Below are positions 38,581 through 50,390 of a stretch of DNA of 64,000 nt, in pieces. Location: positions 65,807,587 to 65,871,586 of the forward strand of contig NC_088797.1 of NCBI RefSeq assembly GCF_011386835.1. Reading direction: 5' to 3'. The notes below the pieces were generated by a model, which did no database searches, was not told the DNA's origin, and saw only the letters and a list, made by a program, of their open reading frames with translations. The stretch is from Chrysemys picta bellii. Lineage: Eukaryota > Chordata > Testudines > Emydidae. A program made the translations under genes and the position numbers. Each line of letters starts with the position of its first letter. The first letter of the stretch is position 1.

Positions 38581-38717
38581 CATAGGCGCTGGAACGTGCG
38601 GTGCTGGGGGTGTGGCAGCACTCTCGGGTTTGAAGTGGTTTTCGTCATATACAGGGTTTACAGTTGTGTTAAATGGCTTTCCGCACCCCGACTATAAAAA
38701 TTGTTCCAGCGCCTATG
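38581..38717. mobile_element. Small hAT-type MITE, 137 bp
   Basis: The 15-bp TIRs are perfect (cataggcgctggaac and gttccagcgcctatg). Flanking 8-mers cctaggtg (38573-38580) and cctgggtg (38718-38725) agree at 7 of 8 positions, consistent with a hAT TSD that has aged. There is no coding content. Confidence 0.85.
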
Positions 38718-38725
38718 CCTGGGTG

Positions 38726-39302
38726 TGCAATGTGGCACTAATGGCTGCTTCCATCCATAGAGACTTTAACAGCTCCTGTCACATAAATCGGTGCAGTTTA
38801 TTCCTGGATTATTTTTTTAATTAGCTTTGCTGCTATACATCTTTACTTGTACATATCTAGTGTATTTAATGTGGGTAACATATTCCGTGTTTTTAACTCC
38901 TGAAGAGAGATACTTGCGCTTCTGTTGCTGAAGGCACTTAGCCTTTGGCCTCCATGTCTGATGAAAAACCCACGGTATGTACATTCATTATCTTTATGTG
39001 AATCGTGTTGCTTACGTACACAGCATGGCAGAGTCCAAGAGTATTACTATCTCTTCTGACATCCAAAGCCAAAACATTTCCCCCTGTAACTTAGCTAATT
39101 AATTTTTTTTAAATAGAAGTTGTGCTGATATCAGATGATACAAGAGTTGTACAAGGATGGCACAGCTATAAAAGTTGTCATCGCTGATCTTCTACTCTAC
39201 TTCTCCCAAATTTGGGTAAATTATATAGCTATGCAGTTCAGATAAATAGTTTGTGAAAGCTGCTTACATTGGTTGTGAGGAGAGTTTCTTCATAGGATAG
39301 TC
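38726..39302. other. Unassigned AT-rich sequence
   Basis: No gene or repeat was recognised between the hAT MITE and the second Harbinger MITE. Confidence 0.5.
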
Positions 39303-39305
39303 TGA

Positions 39306-39577
39306 GGCTAGGTCTATACTACCCGCCTGAATCGGCGGGTAGAAATCGACCTCTCGGGGATCGATTTATCGCGTCCCGTCGGGACGCAACAATTGATCCC
39401 CGAATCGGCGCTCTTACTCCACCAGCGGAGGTGGTAGTAAGCGCCGCCAACAGAAAGCCGCAGAAGTCGATTTTGCCGCTGTCCTCACAACGGGGTAAGT
39501 CGGCTGCGATACGCTGAATTAACGTAGCTGAATTTGCGTATCTTAAATCGACTCCCCCCTGTAGTGTAGATGTACCC
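39306..39577. mobile_element. PIF/Harbinger-type MITE, second copy type
   Basis: The left end is ggctaggtctatactac and the right end, inverted, is gggtacatctacactac. The flanking trinucleotides are tga (left) and tta (right), an aged TTA-type TSD. It shares the motif aacgtagctgaa...cgtatcttaa near its right end with the element at 37991-38230 (aacgtagctgaagtcgacat), so the two are related. It contains small hairpins (cccgcctgaatcggcggg; cgtcccgtcgggacg) and is CpG-rich. Confidence 0.8.
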
Positions 39578-42500
39578 TTAGATCATGGGGTGGAAATAAA
39601 GTAGGAGTGGGTGCAAGGGATACCCTCAGTTCCAAGAGTAATTTTGAAGGATATTCTCCCACCATACAAGACAAATAATTGATTACTGCTTTTGCTCAGG
39701 ATATGCAATTCCGGATTTTGTAAGATCCCACTCTTCTTTCGAACATCAGTATAGGCTCCTATATGTTTATGATGGGTAGTAAGCAACAGATTGGGAGACT
39801 GGTATTGATGTATTTATCTTGTCAACAAAATCAGTTCTTAAGCCCTGTTTTACATGGTAGATTTTAGTTGTTTCATATTTCTCTTCTCCCATCCCGTTGG
39901 ATAGGACCTCAAAACCACTACTTAATCCTTAATAAGAAAGGAGGCATCAAGCAGGGGCTTTGCAACTGTACCACTGCTAGAGCTGAAACAGTTAGCTTTC
40001 TCACTTTGAATGTTAGCCATGTTTTGGTCAGGTGTGGCATAGCTGCACTGTACCCCCAAAACATTTGACATAAGTCATAGTTGTAGCTATGAATAGTGTA
40101 GTTGGAAAGGTGGGGGGAGGAGAAACAAAACCTAAACAAAGATTAGTCTTTTGTATTGTCCTCTACAAGGTTTTAGGGGAATAGAATGAATTCTAACAAA
40201 ATGTATTTTTTTAAAATAGTATATTTAGTGTTTATGAAAGGAACTGGTTTGAATGCCCTGGAGACTGAAGTTGTCCACAGAACAAGACAATAGCTTTGGA
40301 AGTTTTTCTACCTCACTAATGGGCCTCAGCCATGTTCTGGAGGGGTCATCTCAGGTTCAGTCTCCAGGCCTATTCAATCTTTGCCTTCTCTGCTGAGGCC
40401 GTCAACAAAAGTGCCTGTTAGGGTAAGTTGTGAAGGAGGTTTTTGTGGTTGTGATGGGTGTCTGCCTACTGAATTCATTTTGCGCATGGCATCAAGGTAC
40501 CATAAGATAGTAATAATTTTTAGTGAGTGGGTTAGATAGTTTACATAAGAGGAAAGTCTCCTCTGTAACTGTTGCTGATTTTCCAAGCTATGTAATAACA
40601 CATTTTGTAGACTGAGTCATTGAGGCGTCACAAAACCTGGGGTTTTTTAGTGGTCAATCAATGTTGATCTGTTGGATAATTGAAACACTGACTGTAGATT
40701 TTGGAGGAAATGTCAGCTGATTTTTTTTTTTTTTAAGGTTGTGTTACTGGTCACAATACCAAACTTTTCCAGAATTAATAGGTCGGTCTCTCTCTCTCAG
40801 CCTAAAACAAGACATGTAAGAATCTATTTTTGGATACTGGGAAATGCAGTTAAATTTTTTTACTATTCCAGGTGAAGATAAAAGACTGAGCTCTCTATTG
40901 AGCTGACATGAGTTCAGAATTCATTAGATTACAGAGTTTCTTTCAAGCTTTAGATGGGATAGTGAAGGGAAAAACCTGCACTGGATTTCTACATCTTATT
41001 AGCTGTCCTCACTGCATAATGTATTGCAGAAAGTGCTAATTGTCACTCACGATGATTTGTGACAGAGTAAAACCTTGAGGAAAATCTGATTCTCTTTGTG
41101 GGGAATATAATAAACAAAAATCAGTGGGCTAAAAAAGTATGTTTATCTTTCTGTGGTGCTACTCCTAAAAGATAAATGAGTCATTTCATACAGAGTGGTG
41201 ATAAAAATATTTACTATTTATGGACAAACTCCAGTCATTATACATGTACATGTAATTCCTGTGTATTATGCACCACATAATTGTCTCAAAATATCCTGTT
41301 ACAAGCTTTTAAAATAGCTTAAAATGAAGTTGTAGAATTTCTCTGTAGTTTTAGCATGTAACTCAGATTTGGATAAACTGTCACAAATATTGAGCTGATG
41401 AACGATTATATTTTTTATACTTTTATATTTATGCATAAAATGTTTTAACTGCTTACACAACTCAATTTGCAAGTTTCATATTATGCTTTTGGTTTAAAAT
41501 GAGTATATGCAACGTGGCATTTAAAGTATAAATTTTATTTGTTTACTATTGTTTGTCTTTACTCTTTCTATTATTATGGCTGCTGAAAACACTATTTTAG
41601 AAATCTATTTCCAGCTTAACTTCATATAAGCAAATTTAACACAGTTAGCAGTTGCTTAAAACTTTTTCAGGTATATCCTGGTAAACTGGCTAGAAAAGAG
41701 TATAATGGGCTCCAAATTACAATTAAAAAAGGTTGTAGGGCAACACATAATGGTATATCTAGACTGACAAACTATTTAAAAGTAAATTGTTAATTGAAAT
41801 GGCTTTCATGTTTTTTAGTTACTATTTCACCAGTGTGATAATTTACCATATTGGATTATTTCCCCTTTTCTCTTGCAGAGAATTTAGAGTGGATGGGTAG
41901 AACCCTTTAATAAGAAAAAAACAGTAGTATAAAGTTGAAATATAATTTCTTCAATGATTTAAGTTGGTTGTGTGTTTATTATGGTTAGAGTTAACTTAAT
42001 TGGTGAATTATGTAATGTAGACTCTGAGTATATGCACAGAGTGTTCATGTGAATACATACATTATTTGTAATATGATTAGTATTTAATTTTACCATGCAT
42101 GTTTTTAAGTTTGTTTTTCCATTTTCTATACATTTTAAAATTTTACGCATGACAGAAATAAAACACATGTAAAAAATTTGTAACATTTATAGTAAAAATT
42201 CTAAATGAAGTAAAAATGACATGAAGTTGTAGCTATTGAGAATGGAATGTGCATTAAAGTATGACTTTTCATATGCTTTTCTGAAATATGCCTATGAAGG
42301 TGAAAGTGTTACATAATCTGTAAAAACCTTAGTATTAAGAACTTTTCATGAACAAATTTCGCTTTGAAAATCTAGGTACTTCACAGGTACATGTAACTGA
42401 TAAAATCTTTTTGTAGTTGTCAAAACAAGCATAGCTAACTTTGTACATTTTCTATTATAACTAAAAGCACTTTGACAGTCTGAAACCTGGTATATCAATA

Positions 42501-43616
42501 GGGAAAGCAAACAGACTATTCATTTTACCACCACGATTCACTAAGAGTTTTGACACTTTTGAAATCTATCACTTGAAAACAGTGAGACACAGATGATTAA
42601 AAGTTGTTACTGGCAAAATCTATGGTGAATACCGATTTTTATTGATATTGTATAGTGATTCCTTTGCTTGATGGTATTGTCTTATTTAAAGATTGAGGTA
42701 GTTGACCATATGGAGCCTATCTGCATGTCTCATTGTAGTCCATTAAGTAGTTTCTATGCCTCTAAGGCCTCTTGGAAAGAAAGAAAAGAGAGAGAATGCT
42801 AACCTAGTTGCTGCTTGGTGACTGGCATTGTTTGTAGCCTACCTGTCAGTTCTCAGTTTGGTTGATGTGTGGAACTGCGTTGCCCTGATGTCTAAAGTCA
42901 CTCAGAATTAACTTGAACTAGAGATGCTGCCAGTGCAGGACTGTTTGGAAAGATAAAGTAGACTGCAATGACCTGATATTTGCTTTCTCAGTCTGGGAAA
43001 ATTACCATGTGTTTGTCAATGGAATGCACTATGCTAAGGCATTTGAGAAAAACATTGCATCAGGCCATTTTGTCCAACCCTGCATACTGGTTTTTGGTTT
43101 GTAATTATTTCTCTGTTTAACAGGCCTTTTTAAGCTATTTAGAAACCACAGATGTGTAAATGTATTGCTAGCTACCTAAGATCAGTATGAATATACATTC
43201 TCTCCCCCCCCCCCCTTTTTAATAAAGGTTTTACAGATAGCCTCAGAGGATCCTTCAATACCTGCTTACAGTAGCTGAGGCTTGGAAAAGTTTGATACAG
43301 AACTGTGATCAGCTTTTCAACAGTACCGTTTACTAGTAATGCAGTCCTCTAAGGTTGTGTAAGCTGCAACTGGGGTGTAATTTCTAAAAATGGTAGTGAG
43401 GATGTGGCAGTGTGGGCTTCAGCATGGACTGCACAGGTGAGTACGTATCCGGGGGGGAGCATGTGCAGCCTGTGCTCATGCCCAAGGCACTGCGTCCTCA
43501 CTGCTATTTTTTAGTGAGCTAGCTAGATTAAGGTTAGTGTGGGTACGTCTATATGAGCCACACATTACACCCCTCTGTTGCAGTGCAAACATAGCCAAAG
43601 GTCTGTTGAGCATTCT
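39578..43616. other. Long AT-rich stretch without recognised genes
   Basis: No gene, LINE or SINE was recognised over 4 kb. A one-sided Harbinger-like end (gtgggtacgtctatatgagc) lies at 43539-43558 and may be a relic. A C run sits at 43204-43214. Frames are all under 76 codons. Confidence 0.5.
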
Positions 43617-43729
43617 GGCCCTGATCCAGAAAAAACAAGTATATGACTTGTCCCATTGAAGTCAGTGGCAGCACTCAAATGATTTAAAGTTAACTGTGTG
43701 AGTCTGACATGTGTATTACCTGATCAGGG
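43617..43729. mobile_element. Short palindromic DNA-transposon relic
   Basis: Starts with ggccctgatccag and ends with the inverted word cctgatcaggg. The centre holds cttgtcccattgaagtcagt, typical of the palindromic MITE family also seen at 17617-17717. Confidence 0.6.
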
Positions 43730-46015
43730 ACATGGTGCTCAGCATTTTGCAGGGTCAATTCCATAGTTCATCCATGCAAAAGTAATTTTGTCTTGCTCTT
43801 TTGTCTGTATGCTTGACTTAAAACTCCCCACCCTCCACTCCTTGTTCGCTGTGTGTATTTTCTGTGGATAAGAGTAGTTGCATATTTTTTTTTTTGGCCT
43901 TTCTCCTGAGACTGCCAACAAGGTGGCTATTTGTGGGATGGATATGCTAGGAGCTAGAGCCTACTGACTCACTCTGCATAAGCTACCGACACAACTATTA
44001 ACTGAAGCATATTTCAGATGAGCCTGAATTTCAAAGATATTGTTCTGGGCTCCTAAGCCTTATCCTAAATACAGCTCCAGATACCTCCAAGGATATATAC
44101 AAGTGTGTAACTAAACTGAGTGAGATGAACATTTTGAGCCCTTTATCTGTCACACTACGGGTAATGCAGGTCAGGTGGCTCCAGGGTAAGAAAGTTTCCA
44201 ATTGATGGGTGTCCAGGTTCATAGACATGCTCAAAACTATGCCATCCTACCCACTTTTTTTTAACCTATTAAACTGATCTACTAACTGCCTAAAAGTGAG
44301 TGTGCAAGCCATGTCTATGGTGGAATTTTTTGGTTTTTGTTTTTACAACAAAGCCAACAAACAACTTCTCTTGCACATTGCTTACAACTTTTTTTCTCAG
44401 TAGTACAAAACGGAACATTATTTCATGAAAATACAAGGCATCTGTTAGCCATGGATTTAGTGTGCCATGGTGAAAATCAGGGTTAAAATGGATTTGTCTT
44501 AATGGCAGTTGTAATAATGTCCCAATGAAAAAATCTTGATCAATGCTGTTTAGACATAAAATTTTGTTTTTTGGGTAACAAAAATCGCTCTTGCATTATT
44601 TGGGGACATACAATGCCCCTGCTCCACCTCTGAGTTTTGACACAAAATTCTAAATGCTCTCAGAATCTCTTGATATGAGTATCCTCTTGCAAGCATCACA
44701 ATTTGCGTAGTTGGAGGACTTTTAGATTGACACCTGAATGCCATTCTGAAACATCTAACACAGGCCTGTCTGTTGGGGAAAAGGATTCTTACATTTAAAT
44801 AAGAACATTAAGCAGTATTCCTGAATAATGGAATGGTGTTACAATGAACTTGGACATACTACTCTTTTTTCCATTTCATTTAGAGTATTACTTCCTACAG
44901 TGAGAGGTTTATAGAAAGGAAGTTCATTATAGAGAGAAACAGGATTATTTGTATAACAGGTACTTTGTTCTCATAGCCACTAGTGAGAGAATGAAAATGA
45001 AGTATCCTAAACAAAATTCACATTTTATCTGAAAATGTATCTAAGTTTAAGCAGCTGCCTAATATTATATAACACAAAAGCAAATTTCCCAATATTGGCA
45101 TCAGTAACACTTCAACCAATGAAGATTAGGTGAGGTTTTACCAGATTATATACTCAAACTTTAAGAGGATATGTCAATATGGAATGTAGAGTTTTAAAAA
45201 ATAGATGTAGATGAGGCAAAATTTACCTTAAGGGAATATCTGATATTGACTATAGAGAGATTAAAATGTGTAGAATATTTTCCCTGTATTTCTTGGTGAG
45301 GTGCTTCTGGGATAGGAGCTGTACCAGTATGTTTACAGATATCTCAGACACAATAATCATTTTGTAGTTCACACCAACAGCTTAGTATCCATACCTTTTG
45401 TTTGATGTCACAATGAGAGTTTTCGTTCCCCCCCCTCCCCCCATTCAAATCATTTTTATGTACTAGAGTTTCAGCTGGAAACACACACAGCTAATATTTT
45501 TCTGGTGCATAAAAGATGTAACTTCACATTTAAATTTATTGTAAAACATTACACACATCTGTAATTATATTACTTTAAAATAAAGCCTTCATCTATTCTA
45601 AGATCTTTTGATGTCCCTTCCCTGCTGACTCTATTTTTTTTTTGTTCCCACTTACGTTAATGTGAAGAGACAGTTGAGTAAATGCACAATGAACTTCAAA
45701 ACCTAGTAATTGTTTTTCAGAAAGAATGAAACTTGTGAATTAGATATGGATTGTAAAAGAACACCAGAGCTGATTAGTGTTCGTTAGGTTTGCCTGCTGG
45801 ACCGTTCTGACACCTGTCTTCCAGCTTTCTCCATAAATGCCATTGCTGATCCCTCTGTACTGCCAGTCACATGACAGCGAGGGAGAACTTGTGGGTGGGA
45901 GTTAAGACTCCCACTGAACCTTGTCAGGCTTAGCAATTCATGAAACTCGACATAAAAGGCAACTTTAAACAAAGATGAGTTGAATCCATTTACATGCAAA
46001 CTCTAGTGTTAGTTC
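43730..46015. other. Unassigned AT-rich sequence
   Basis: No gene was recognised. The part at 45780-46000 is less AT-rich and non-repetitive and might be conserved non-coding DNA. Short frames have no domain. Confidence 0.5.
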
Positions 46016-46045
46016 GCTCTCTCTCTCTCGCTCTCTCTCTCTCTC
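46016..46045. repeat. (CT)n microsatellite
   Basis: About 15 ct units with one interruption, directly joined to a PLE end at 46046. Confidence 0.9.
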
Positions 46046-46142
46046 AAACAACGAGGAGTCCGGTGGCACCTTAAAGATGAACAGATGTATTTGGGCATAA
46101 GCTTTCGTGGGTAAAAAACCCATTTCTTCAGATGCATGGAGA
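46046..46142 (-). mobile_element. Penelope-like element 3'-end fragment
   Basis: On the minus strand it reads tgcatctgaagaaatgggtt, then tttacccacgaaagcttat and gccc, then ttaaggtgccaccggact. It is the same block as in the PLE units at 33893-34183 and 48345-48530. The hammerhead-like core is damaged (the U before the cleavage-site position is C). Confidence 0.75.
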
Positions 46143-46939
46143 CTGTGTGTCTATATATATGTATATATATAAAATAAAGCCTGCAATGGGTGAATGTTGA
46201 AAGGGTTACTATTTCTTTCTTTCGTATAGGATGTGTAAATGATAAGTTTTGTAAGATTGGAGGGGGGAGGGCGTGGAAGAAGCCAACTTTCAAGGCACTG
46301 AAAAATTGCTTTTTAGGAAAAATCTGTTTCATCCTAACCATCTGCTTGCATCTTGTTTACAGCACAGTGTGCCAGTTTGTGCTTATTAATCATGCTTACA
46401 CAAGTATCTTAATTACTCCCTGTGTAGCTGCTCTGTCTTGAACTCAGAAGTTGACCTTTCTCTTTTTATTCCTTTAAATCATTAATCATACATAATCAGC
46501 GCCAACGGGGCAGAGCCATGGAGAAGGCTACCCAGATTCTGAAAGCGCACACACCAATCCTGGGAAGCCATGCAGATGAGAATGACTCCATTGCTAGCAG
46601 TCAGGCATATCTTAATTAATGACTTCTTTGTCTGTACGTACGCACACATGTATCCTGATTCTATTTTTCCCCTTTGCTTGTATTTATCTAGAATTCATTG
46701 ACTCAGTTTATTATACTGACCGTCATAAAGAAATATGCCTCTGCATTTAAAAACATTCAAATAATCTATAAGAGCTGATAAGGAAATAGACTCTTTTGGT
46801 TGTCATATATGTGAATTCCTTCTCAATGTGCTAGTTAAATTTTGTAGAGTGAGCTGTGTGGGTTTAAAAAGAATAACTTCAGGATCTCCTTTCTGAACAA
46901 TAGCTTTGAAAGTTGCAAATATTTCCAAGTTGAACAAGT

Positions 46940-46982
<43 letters not shown>

Positions 46983-48344
46983 CATCTTTAAAAATAGAGG
47001 ATTTCTGATAAGTAAACCATATTACTTTCACTAGGAGCATCATGCACAAAGCAATTTTTTCCTCCAGATTTTTCTTCAGAGGGGAAGAAAAAAATCCAAA
47101 AATTGCAGTATTGGAAAAACATAGATTGAAAAAAGTGGGGAGAAAAAGATTGAAAGAGTATGGCTAGAATTTCAGAAAAGCCGCCTGGTTTGCAATATAC
47201 TAGACAAATTACAGTATGCAAAAGTAATTTTGCCTGTCCCTAAACTATTCAGTATGATGAAAATCCTATCAATACTGTAAAAAGGGAGACATCTGAACTG
47301 CACTGTCTACTTGGCTTAGATTTTTGTACATGTGGAAAAAAGAGACTTAAGATTCCATTGCAATGTGACCTGCATTTTCTGTTTATCCCTATTATATTAT
47401 TTTTGTTTTTGTTACAACACTATTTTGTTTTAATATGAATTTGAATCTATCTAATCTGTTGCGCTCGCTAGTGGTATGAACGTAGTGAAGCTTTAACAAG
47501 AGTGCAAGCTCTCACTAACCTTGAATAATAGCTATGGTATGATGATGAGCACTTTGGTTTTATATTTATTGTGATTACATGAAAAAAATCAGTTCTATCT
47601 AATGTGCAACAGGAAAATGTAAAGGAGGAAAAATTATCAACAGAAAACAGAAAATCTACATAGTGAAAAACTACCTAAATCAGATAAAAAAAAATGCCAT
47701 TCCAAATGCAACAGGAATATATAACTTTTGGGTTTTATGATTTATATTAAAAATTACTTGTTCATGAGGTAAAGAAATAAATCTGTTTACACTGAACGAG
47801 GTGAACTGGATGTTTTATACAGTCTAGCTTGTATATTTGACTGGCCATTTCTTTAAGATTGTTTTCATTTATTTATGAAGTGACCGTTCTCTCTTGTCTC
47901 TGAATAGGGTTCCACGAAGCCATTGTGTAGTTCTGGTATGTAGGTAGGCACACACTTTTGGCAGATCTGAACAGATGACCGCTGTAATGCAACGTAACAC
48001 ATAACCAGCTTCATTGGAGAAAGTAATAATTTGAGAACTTGGACTGAAACACTTGGCGCGTGGATTGTGCAAACCTCACTTGCCTTAGAAGCGATTAGCA
48101 AATGGAAGCTTGCTTTTGGAAATATCCATGACTTCTGGAAAAGTGACTTAATCATTTTAATGCCCCACTTGGCAGAAATTATACGTTCACTTCCGCCCCA
48201 CAGAAAGCAATGAATTTTGTCTCTTTTTGTTTAAGCACAGCTATTTAGGAAGGCCTCCAAAATGCTTTTGCTAACATCTAGGAGCCTATTTTATAGAAAA
48301 ATTCTGGGTGGATATTTCCAGAGTATTCTCCTTTCAAATATCAG
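46143..48344. other. Unassigned AT-rich sequence
   Basis: No gene was recognised. A (TG)n tract is listed separately. Blocks at 46495-46640 and 47960-48195 look non-repetitive and are less AT-rich; see findings. Frames at 47865-48155 and 46009-46341 show no domain. Confidence 0.5.
46942..46979. repeat. (TG)n microsatellite
   Basis: About 19 perfect units; the minus strand gives a spurious HTHT frame at 46803-46985. Confidence 0.97.
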
Positions 48345-49017
48345 AGGGGTAGCCATGTTAGTCTGAATCTGTAAAAAGCAACAGAGGGTCCTGTGGCACC
48401 TTTAAGACTAACAGAAGTATTGGGAGCATAAGCTTTTGTGGGTAAGAACCTCACTTCTTCAGATGCAAGTAATGGAAATTTCCAGAGGCAGGTATAAATC
48501 AGTATGGAGATAACGAGGTTAGTTCAATCAGGGAGGGTGAGGTCCTCTGCTACCAGTTGAGGTGTGAACACCAAGGGAGGAGAAACTGCTTCTGTAGTTG
48601 GATAGCCATTCACAGTCTTTGTTTAATCCTGATCTGATGGTGTCAAATTTGCAAATGAACTGGAGCTCAGCAGTTTCTCTTTGGAGTCTGGTCCTGAAGT
48701 TTTTTTGCTGTAAGATGGCTACCTTTACATCTGCTATTGTGTGGTCAGGGAGGTTGAAGTGTTCTCCTACAGGTTTTTGTATATTGCCATTCCTGATATC
48801 TGACTTGTGTCCATTTATCCTCTTGCGTAGTCCAGTTTGGCCAATGTACATAGCAGAGGGGCATTGCTGGCACATGATGGCATATATAACATTGCCATGC
48901 AACAAACCTCGATGCCAACTCTGCCTACATATCTACACCAGCAACACCATCACAGGACCTAACCAGATCAGCTACAACATCACCGGCTCATTCACCTGCA
49001 TGTCCACCAATGTTATA
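48345..49017 (-). mobile_element. Penelope-like element fragment with 5' inversion
   Basis: From right to left on the minus strand come a GIY-YIG coding remnant (48905 to 48528), then about 180 bp of 3' region including the gaagtgag...cccacaaaagctta block, ending at a tatcagaggggtagcc terminus at 48345. The segment 48899-49017 is in the opposite (plus) orientation and encodes the part of the protein that should precede the GIY-YIG domain: CNKPRCQLCLHI, then GSFTCMSTNVI. The word aatgttata occurs at both the start of the minus-strand part (48885-48893 complement) and the outer end of the inverted part (49009-49017). This is the structure expected from twin priming. The element is truncated and dead. 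Confidence 0.85.
48528..48905 (-). pseudogene. PLE GIY-YIG endonuclease domain remnant
   Basis: A 125-codon frame without stops encodes the C-terminal GIY-YIG endonuclease domain of a Penelope-like retroelement. In order: NVIYAIMCQQCP, which carries the first Tyr of the GIY-YIG pair and a Cys pair; MYIGQTG (the YIG half); RINGHKSDIRN (the catalytic Arg/His region); PVGEHFNLPDH; and a C-terminal RETAELQFICKFDT then GLNKD, where family members keep a conserved Glu and the closing GLN motif. In intact PLEs this domain nicks the target for integration and follows the reverse transcriptase; here the RT is absent, and the upstream Cys-rich linker is present only as an inverted piece on the plus strand. 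The frame is open but the protein is a fragment, so no function is expected. Confidence 0.85.
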
Positions 49018-49379
49018 GGCACCAACTTTCCAATGTGCCAGTGGTTTTCACTGCTCAACCCCTGGCTCTGCCCCAGGTCCTGACCCCACTCCACCCCTTC
49101 CCACAAGGCTCCTGCTCCTTCCCCAGAGCCTGCTGTGGCCTCACTCCTCTCCCCCCCACCCCCCAGAGCCTCCTACATGCTGTGAAACAGCTCATTTTGG
49201 TGGGCAGGAAGCATGGGGAGGGAGAGGGAGGTGCTGATCGGTGGGGCTGCCGGCGGGTGGGAGGCACTGGGGGCAGGGTGGGGGGAATTGATGGGGAGGT
49301 TGCTGACATATTATGTGGCTCTTAGGCAACGTACATTGGTAAATTCTGGCTCCTTCTCAGGCTTAGGTTGGCCACCCCA
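49018..49379 (-). mobile_element. hAT MITE, truncated second copy
   Basis: Read in reverse it matches the element at 39-419. ctttccaatgtgccagtggt at the left, the C-rich/G-rich middle with gctgtgaaacagct, then gtacattggtaaattctggc and the terminus ggttggccacccc at 49366-49378. It lacks about 85 bp of its left end, and the break coincides with the outer end of the PLE at 49017. The missing piece is not found left of 48345, so the PLE insertion or a deletion removed it. The ends give no TSD. Confidence 0.85.
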
Positions 49380-49740
49380 TATCTAATCCATGGCGCCGTT
49401 ATTGAGATTTTTGAGAGGTGCTTGTTGCAGTGTAGGATTTTGTGATGTGGTTATGTAGTCCTTTAGTTAGTGGACAGAAACCAACCGTCATTAGATAATT
49501 ATTTTTGGTCACTGCTGACCTCGCCTGGATTTGAACAGGTAACATAGATCTGTAAGGCTTCATAGCAGTGTTGTAAAACACTGGACTTGGAATTAGGAGA
49601 CCATGGTTTTCTTCCTAGTTCTACTACTGACTTGTTGCATGTCTTCGGTCAAGTAATTTCACGTTCTTGTGATTCTTTCCCCTCCTGCCCTTTGTCTTGT
49701 TTACTTAGATAGTTCCTACCCAAAAAGTTTACAATCTCAG

Positions 49741-49783
<43 letters not shown>

Positions 49784-50018
49784 CACATACACGTACAGAA
49801 ACTAACCCAGTTAGTTGGGGCTATTAGGTGCTAATTCTGTTCCCTGGAGCCATTGGGGTAGGCTCCCTCTTCCTCTTTTTTTTTTTTTTTTTTTTTTTTC
49901 CAGTGCAAACCTGGACCTAGATAAAATCTAGCTTCAGTTTTCACTTGTTTACCTGACAGAAACTTCTGCAGGTAAAAACAGACCGCTCTTGTATTCAGTA
50001 GTCTTCTGTCTTAAAAAG
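49380..50018. other. Unassigned sequence with TG and poly-T tracts
   Basis: Contains a (TG)n tract at 49743-49780 and a poly-T run at about 49877-49899. No gene was recognised. Confidence 0.6.
49743..49780. repeat. (TG)n microsatellite
   Basis: About 19 units followed by a short atacacatacac tail. Confidence 0.95.
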
Positions 50019-50026
50019 AATATCTT

Positions 50027-50382
50027 CAGGGGTGAGTAACTTAAGTCTTACCGGTATGGGGGTCTGGTTCTGGGCCCCTGGAAGGGGCAGGGCCTCTGGT
50101 GGCAAGGCGGCGGGGGGGAGCCTGGGAGTCAGCCTCCCCGAGCCAACCCTTCAGTGCTGCCCAGCCTGCACTGCCTTGGGCTCCTGGCTGCTGCTGTGGT
50201 AGTGGCGGCTGGGAACCCCGGGCCCTTTTAAATCACCAGGCCCTGGGCTCTTTTGCCCCCCCCCCCCCCTCAGCGGCCCTGGGGGGAGGTCAAAGGGACA
50301 GCGCTTTAACATCAGCTGTGTACGGGCCAGTACCGGCAGCCATTTCTTACTGGTACGCCGTATCGACCCACTTTCACCTCTG
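50027..50382. mobile_element. hAT-type MITE, GC-rich, 356 bp
   Basis: The left end reads caggggtgagtaacttaagt and the right end, inverted, cagaggtgaaagtgggtcga. Subterminal taccggtat/gtaccggcag words also pair. The flanking 8-mers aatatctt (50019-50026) and aatatcct (50383-50390) agree at 7 of 8 positions. The middle is GC-rich with a C run at about 50257-50270; the frame at 50099-50383 is a composition artefact. Confidence 0.8.
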
Positions 50383-50390
50383 AATATCCT

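Noticed and set aside
48598..49083. 161-codon plus-strand frame as one gene
   Set aside because: Its first part is antisense to the PLE endonuclease and its middle is the inverted PLE segment; it runs on into the hAT fragment, so it is a chance fusion.
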